This document shows positions 58,096 to 64,000 of a stretch of DNA of 64,000 nucleotides, piece by piece. How positions within the stretch are numbered: position 1 is the first letter of the stretch; each line of letters starts with the position of its first letter. The position numbers and the translations under genes were made by a program. Below the pieces are notes generated by a model, which was not told the DNA's origin, did not search any database, and worked only from the letters and a program-made list of their open reading frames with translations. Location: NCBI GenBank assembly GCA_019722365.1, contig JADFUC010001055.1, positions 1-64,000 of the forward strand. Direction: 5' to 3'. The DNA is from Lithospermum erythrorhizon. Lineage: Eukaryota; Streptophyta; Magnoliopsida; Boraginales; Boraginaceae.

Positions 58096-60471
58096 AATAT
58101 AATAATCCATATATCCATTCAAAAATAGATTAAGGCTCCAATCTTACCCATTTCCTCACATATTGGATATTCATCATTTTTTTAAATTTACACAAATTGT
58201 TTCACTAGAAAACAATGGGACATTCTGAGATACCATTCTGAACTAATTCGAAACTGCATTGTATTTATTTTAGTTTTCCCAAATTCCTTGATCTTTTCAT
58301 ATACATATGTACCCATATAGGCTATGTCTCGTTTTGCATCTTTATCATTACTATCTTGGGATGATAAATCATGACATCATTTGAGAAAATAATTTTTGTT
58401 AGTTGATTCGATAACTACTATTGAATTCTATCACTTAGGCAAAACTCTTATTGTTTCTGATGACATTTCTCTTTTATTGTTGCCTCTTTACCAATATGAG
58501 AATAATTGTGTTTCATATACCCATCCTTTTGAATGTATCTAGGTTTCACCACCTCCCATTTGAACTGTCATAATATATATAAAATTCATAGATTCCATAA
58601 CACAATACTTTAAAATGTAGGTTCTCTAGATCGATCGCTCCGTTTAAAGTATTTCATTCTAGCAATTGATATTTGAGAGTCCTTTCAAAAATTTAGAATT
58701 TTCTTTCACAATCCCCGATAAAATCTTATTTTATTTTCAACTGTAAATCTTAAAAAGACTTATGGAGATACAATTATCTTCCATTTGTGATCTTTGAAAG
58801 AGCACGAATGTTTATAAATACATATATAATATATTTGATTATATAAATAAAAATAAAAGATCGTCTTGAATTTAAAACAAAACTTCTTTTATCTCTTAGC
58901 GCTTTGCTTCATCGATCCTTTAGACACATTTCACTATAATATAGAGATTCACTCATCATCAAAACTTTATTTGGGATATGAAATTCTAAGACTTGACTCA
59001 CATATGACTTACTTTCTTCTCCATCAAATATATCACATAAGATAATATCTCGCACCATTTTCATATCAACACATATACATATGACAATAATCATAAACTC
59101 ATTTATGACAAAAGTATATCACTTTTTCAAAACTTGAAGTCATATACAATTATCTTGTCATTCAAACTTGATTTCTAATTGTCATATATACTAATCGTCG
59201 TATTGTCGCATATAACTATCCGGCCCGAGACATATAGACACTATTATATACTCTTTGTTTATCAGCATATGAACTCAGTGAGACATTGTTACTTGCCATT
59301 CTCAAACAAACACATATCCATAAACAAACACATATCCATAAATATCATTAAAACATCAAATCAATTCTTAAAATTCTCGTGTATGACATTTATAATCACC
59401 GTAGTACTTTTATATGTACTATCGTTTTTCATGGATAAGTTACTCATATGATCAAGACAATGAACTTTCATGAAATCAATTTGACAACTTGCAAAAGCTC
59501 AACGATATAAATCAATTTACATTGTAACGTCTCATTGCAATCATTTGACAGTTAAACAAATTTCATGCATAACCCTATCATTCCAAACATGTAAATATTC
59601 ATATCTCTTTCATTCATCGTGATATTCTAAATATCACCTTTATGCCCAATTACCCATTCAATAACCATATCTAACAATATGTAACGCATTGATCACATAT
59701 CACATTATCTCTACAAATAAGATAATAGATTCAAGAGTTAAATTTGGGCTTAATTAAACATAAAGAATGAGGATAACAACTTTTCTTGATCCATGAGTTT
59801 CAGACATTTGCAATCACTCATCTTCATCCTAATATTGTCTTTGATGATGATATTTCCATCTACGCCTTTATCATCTTCATCACTCATATGATTGCATTTG
59901 AATATTCCAAATCTTTGTCCAATCCAAAACCAAGTTGTTTTCATTGTGATGTGGAAATTTAGTTCTTTAGATTGTTGGAAATTTCCGTATAATGCATCAC
60001 AATAAAGAATAACAACAAATTTGTACTCGAATCACAACAAACAAATTATATAACATTGATAGAACTTCAACATATACAAACCAGAAAATAAGGTGTATAA
60101 AAGCATTACTCCTTGAGTCAAGTCGAAACTTTCCATAGAACTATTTCTTGTATAATGAATGTCCGTGGATAAAGTATACTCTTTGTACGGGTCAGTAGAA
60201 ATGTGGGGGTTTCTGGTACAGTTAAGATAAAGTTTATGAAAAATGAATATGAAAATCATATCATTTCTTCTTTGCTTTCACTATATATTTTTACATGATA
60301 TTTCTCTTCTTTGTTGGTTATTCTCACAAGTATCACACATAGGATGTTTCAAAGTTATCATAAACATGCCAAAAGACACATATTTTTATGCCAAAAAAGA
60401 CACCAACCAACGTATGTCTTTTGAAAGGCAACATTTAGAAATTCAATCTGCAAAAACTGCCACTGACTTAG
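58096..60471. other. Unassigned AT-rich intergenic DNA
   Basis: No gene, RNA or known element recognised over 2.4 kb. ORFs such as 59179-59451 (+) and 60243-60485 (+) show no motif. A perfect 18-bp tandem duplication (aaacaaacacatatccat) lies at 59304-59339. It does not contain the missing 5' exons of the GLR gene. Confidence 0.5.
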
Positions 60472-60575
60472 GTCGGGACTTGTAAAGCCCCCAACTATTC
60501 ACGAACTTCTCTGGAAATAAAAAAGTCCCGACGTCGGGACTTGATCGGACGTCGGAACTCCCGACCAAGTCCCGA
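60472..60575. repeat. GTCGGGACTT palindrome cluster
   Basis: GTCGGGACTT occurs at 60472-60481 (+), 60523-60532 (-), 60533-60542 (+) and, as AAGTCCCGA, at 60567-60575 (-). The middle two form a perfect 20-bp palindrome, AAGTCCCGACGTCGGGACTT, centred on ACGT. A decayed copy (gtcggaact) lies at 60551. Clusters of GACGTCGG-type motifs are characteristic of the subterminal regions of CACTA transposons in plants; no CACTA terminus is visible, so the class is inferred. Confidence 0.6.
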
Positions 60576-60597
60576 TAGTCTCAAATATACAACAATA

Positions 60598-63500
60598 TTC
60601 GTATCAAACATCGGAGTGTTATCAATCCCGCATCTACTAGTTTAGAACTCGAAAACGAGCTTTACAAGTTGATGACAATGCAGACAAGAGTTTTTATTGT
60701 TCATATGGAACCTGATCTTGGTGCAAGGTCAAGCTGCTAAAGCCAACTTAATTGAACGACGGATAAAAAAGCGGTACGCTGATTGCTATCACGCAATTAC
60801 CTGTCTCGAACTGCTGGATCAATCTTATTCTATCAATGAAAGGGGTTCTTGGTATCAAGCCTTATGTAGCAAGAACACAAAAACTTGAAGAGTTCTTGGT
60901 TAGATGGAAAACAAATAATACCATCCTACAAGAAACAGGTAAATGCTCAATGTTTCAATAGGTGAGAAAATATTAGAAAGTGTAATTTTGACTTTGTTAT
61001 CTCAAGCCATAGTATGTTTCCTTGTCCTACGGAATCAAATATTTTATATACTTTGGCTTTTGGTTATAATGAAATAAATCAAAATGACTCGTTACACTAA
61101 CTACGTTTTTGATCTATTGTGAAGTAGTAGATAGTCTTTAGCACTTCATGTTAGGTCAATTCAAAAACTCTCCATCCACTCCAAGTTCACATGGGTAAGT
61201 TTGTTTACTATTCAACCCCTTATCTTGGTTAGGCGGCAGCCTTACAGGTACTGAGGCATGTTGTATGTACTAGTATATCTCCAGACAGAGTATCTGACTT
61301 AGTTTTACAAATGTTGCAGGGGAACCAAGTATCTATGGCTTGTGGGCATATGATGCAACTGTTGCTTTAGCAGTGGCAATTGAAAGAGTTGGGACAAAAA
61401 ATATCACTAATTTGAAGAGAAATGAAACTCTTGGATTTTCAGATGAATTTGGACAAAATCTTAGCCAAGAATTGTCCAACATTCATTTCGAAGGTCTGAG
61501 TGGAAATTTCAGAATCTTCAAGGGCCAACTTGTAACAGCAGACTATGAGATAATCAACATTGTTGGTAATGAGATGCGAAAAATTGGGTTTTGGACACCA
61601 AAATATGGTATAGTTAAAGAGGTCAGTACAACTACAAATGACAATAATAACTATTACAGCACTTCCAGGGACAATCTTAGAGCAGTAATTTGGCCTGGTG
61701 GAGGAACCTTTATACCGAAGGGTTGGGAAATACCAACAAATAGAAAGAAGCTGAGAATAGGAGTTCCGAATAGTAATGCTTGCGGTGAGTTTGTCACATT
61801 GAAGATTGATCCAATAACAAATTCATCGGTGGCGAGTGGATTTTGCATTGATGTCTTCGATTCTGTCATGGCAGCATTGCCATATCATGTTCCATATGAA
61901 TACATTCCTTTTGTGGATTCTGAAGGAAAGATGTTGGATGATTATAATAACTTGGTCTATCAAGTTTTTCTAGAGGTTAGGCGCTTTCTGTTTTAAATTC
62001 TCATTGCAATTACTCGAACTTGAGACCTTGTCATCAGCAGTTATTACATTGCCCACTGGCTAAAAGATAGGGTGCCTAACCACTTTTTCACCAATGTGCC
62101 TAAATATACTCCATTTTGAGTTTCAATACTCGATAACTAAGTGAATTATCATAATGTACTCTAATGTTGAGTTTGTTTTATATGTGATCCAGTGGATCTA
62201 ACAACCTATTTGATATGCTATTTTATATGGTGAAGTATATACACTGAGCACTTCTTTGTATTTTTATTGCTGCTATTAGAAATATGACGCGGTCATGGGA
62301 AATGTGAAGATACTCTCAAACATAACATCATATGTGGACTTTACACTTCCCTACACAGAGTCAGGCGTAGTATTAGTCGTACCATATGTAGATAAGAACA
62401 AGATCAAAGCTGCCTGGATTTTCATGAAACCATTGACTTGGAAACTTTGGTTGGTTAGTGGTTGTTTCTTCCTTTGGATTCGAATTGTTGTCTGTATCCT
62501 TGAAGCCTTCTCAACCTCTAGAATAATCAAGATGGTGAAGGCTCTGAAGCTAGTCAAGATGATGAAGGCTCTGAAGCTAATCAACGATCTCGATGGCATC
62601 ATACCCGTGCAACATTCTACTCCACATTCACCAATATTGTTGATAATAGTAAGTACAGTATGTTTATTATTTGAATGACCGAGTGTATCTGAACAAACAT
62701 TCACGATTTGACCCTACAAATCGACACTTCTTTTAATTTGCAGAGCAACAAATGGTCAGTCACTTGGCAAGATTTGTGGTAATCTTGTGGTGTTTAGTGG
62801 AACTAATTATTACCCAGAGTTACACAGCTAGCTTGGCATCGATGCTAACAGTTTCACAACTTGAGCCAACCATGAACGACATCAATGATATTGCTAACAT
62901 TTGTTCATTCATTGATGAAAGAGTACAATTTCACCAACTCAAACATTAAAACATATGAAAGCATCCCAGAATTACATGCAATGTTCGAGGATGGAAGTAT
63001 AAGTGCAGTTTTCGATGAGATACCTTACATGAGGGTCTTCTTAGCAAATTATTGTGGGAAATATACCATGGTTCAACCACCCCTCAAAACGAATGGATTT
63101 ATATTTGTTTTCCCCATTGGTTCGCCTCTGGTAAGTGAAAGATAACAAATGCATGAATTCAATCACCTTGTATGAATTGAATGTTAAAATCTGCCTCAAC
63201 AACATGCCCCAATGCCTGTAAAGAGGCTCCTGCCTAAGCGGGGTGAGAGGGTCAGATTGAACGTAACCTTACCTCATGATAATAGGGAGGTTGTTATGAG
63301 TTTACTCAAGATGAAGTGTTTCTCAATGTATGAGTAGTGTAGTCAGCATTCTTCAAACCTGTCATGCACTTCTAATTGTTTGATCGCCTTTGGTCAGCTA
63401 CACGATGTATCAAAGGCGGTGCTAAATGCAACAGAAGAACAGAACATGAAAAGGATAGAGAGGGCATGGCTGGAGCAAGAAAGGTATTGTTCAGATAGCT

Positions 63501-63745
63501 TAGATTCAACAACTTCTGCAATCGAAAGTTTCTGGGGACTTTTCGTTGTGATTGGAGTTGGTTCAGTTTTAGCTCTAATCGCATTTTTAGGCGCTTTCCT
63601 TTATGATAATCGGACAACCATTGTGAGAGCTATCGTGTGTAGAAACAATAATCAGGTGGCACCAGGAAATGGTCTGCAGAGTGATGATCAGATAAGAGCT
63701 CATACTAGTATAAATGACGATCGAGCAAGAGTTCTATACTACTAG
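60598..63745 (+). pseudogene. Glutamate receptor-like (GLR) gene, 5'-truncated with frame lesions
   Basis: Plant ligand-gated cation channel of the ionotropic glutamate receptor family, most like clade II (GLR2). Predicted exons are 60598-60938, 61320-61975, 62280-62648, 62744-63130 and 63398-63745, with GT-AG introns. Exon 1 holds the later part of the amino-terminal domain ('YKLMTMQTRVFIVHM', 'KGVLGIKPYVARTQKLEEFL'). Exon 2 has 'YGLWAYDATVALAVAIERVG' and the S1 ligand-binding lobe ('LRIGVPNSNACGEF', 'SGFCIDVFDSVM'). Exon 3 has 'VDFTLPYTESGV', M1 and the pore. Exon 4 has M3 ('ITQSYTASLASMLTV') and S2 ('FDEIPYMRVFLANYCGKYTM'). Exon 5 has the S2 end, M4 ('FVVIGVGSVLALIAFLGAFL') and the tail to TAG at 63743. 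About 300 N-terminal residues (signal peptide and start of the ATD) are missing. Frames are lost in exon 1, before the pore helix in exon 3, and in S2 of exon 4. A functional receptor is unlikely unless these are sequencing errors. Confidence 0.9.
62532..62585 (+). repeat. 27-bp tandem duplication in the GLR pore exon
   Basis: 'aagatggtgaaggctctgaa' plus 'gctagtc' is followed at once by 'aagatgatgaaggctctgaa' plus 'gctaatc', two mismatches in 27. The length is a multiple of three. It sits between M1 ('WIRIVVCILEA') and the pore segment ('ATFYSTFTNIV'), where family members have a short acidic linker. Confidence 0.75.
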
Positions 63746-63805
63746 CCTTGCACACCAAAAAGCTTCTATATCATGGGGAGTAAGTAAGACTTTTCCTTCA
63801 GAAGT

Positions 63806-63812
63806 AAATAAA
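63806..63812 (+). terminator. Candidate poly(A) signal of the GLR gene
   Basis: AAATAAAA about 60 bp after the stop codon, in AT-rich sequence. It is typical of plant near-upstream elements but not strongly diagnostic. Confidence 0.4.
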
Positions 63813-63849
63813 AATATTCTTAATCGACATATTACGACGACTACATAGC

Positions 63850-64000
63850 TTCATTAACGACATCGCTCATTAACGCTCATTAATATCTACGCATTTAAAT
63901 TTCAAACGTAAAACAGATACATTACTAAACGTAATTCATCTCTAAGATGGTACAAGTGAAAAATTCAAAAAAAGGTACCAAAATTATTTTATTCACTTAC
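63850..64000 (+). repeat. Repeat R, third copy (cut by the window end)
   Basis: 'cttcattaac...cgctcatt', 'tctaagatggtacaa', 'tgaaaaattcaaaaaaa' and 'gtaccaaaattatttta' match 17100-17250 on the same strand. It starts about 100 bp after the GLR stop codon and runs out of the window. Confidence 0.6.

Noticed and set aside
1..64000. tRNA, rRNA, snRNA or organellar DNA insertions
   Set aside because: No cloverleaf with intact A and B boxes, no rRNA words and no plastid or mitochondrial gene was recognised on either strand by reading.

Overview
This window is eudicot nuclear DNA: AT-rich, crowded with decayed retrotransposons, and carrying only two recognisable host genes. The plant assignment rests on a CLE signalling-peptide gene, a glutamate receptor-like (GLR) gene with plant-type introns, Tat-like Ty3/gypsy and Ale-like Ty1/copia retroelements, and Stowaway-like MITEs. 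The species cannot be told from the sequence.

Layout. 1-17.3 kb is a patchwork of old elements: a + oriented Ty1/copia LTR (1329-2300), two inverted copies of a ~1.97 kb Tat-like LTR (4804-6773 on +, 11812-13792 on -), a chromovirus-like LTR with TGTAACGACC-type ends and an internal hairpin tandem repeat (7614-9540), a LINE reverse-transcriptase relic (10440-11811) and a truncated Ale-like copia element on the - strand (14045-16320). 17285-40254 is one - strand Tat-lineage Ty3/gypsy element. It is broken by a solo copia LTR (25728-26706) and by an almost complete copia element (30021-38878) that landed inside its 5' LTR. The Tat element itself sits inside an older repeat, 'R'; a second copy of R at 47930-48245 lacks the Tat element and serves as an empty-site paralogue. 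Between the Tat integrase and its 3' LTR lie a ~140-bp tandem repeat and an opposite-strand (+) ORF with its own poly(A) signal. This resembles the antisense ORFs known from some Tat elements.

40.9-41.1 kb holds an intact single-exon CLE27-like gene, about 620 bp beyond the Tat LTR, with a fold-back repeat just downstream. 41.3-52.2 kb is gene-poor: a Stowaway-like MITE, a solo Tat-type LTR, a second MITE built around a 21-bp tandem repeat, and a 1.7 kb TRIM-like element with 178-bp LTRs. 52.2-58.1 kb is a second, more decayed copia element on the - strand, interrupted by an unclassified ~1.1 kb insertion. 60598-63745 is a + strand clade II-like GLR gene. It lacks the first part of its amino-terminal domain, and that break adjoins a cluster of GTCGGGACTT palindromes. 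It also has several reading-frame lesions, so it is probably a pseudogene unless these are assembly errors.

The host genes do not form a pathway or cluster. The coherent story is layered transposon insertion around a peptide-hormone gene and a damaged receptor gene. Most short ORFs are chance frames in transposon debris. Repeat boundaries were set by eye and may be off by tens of bases.
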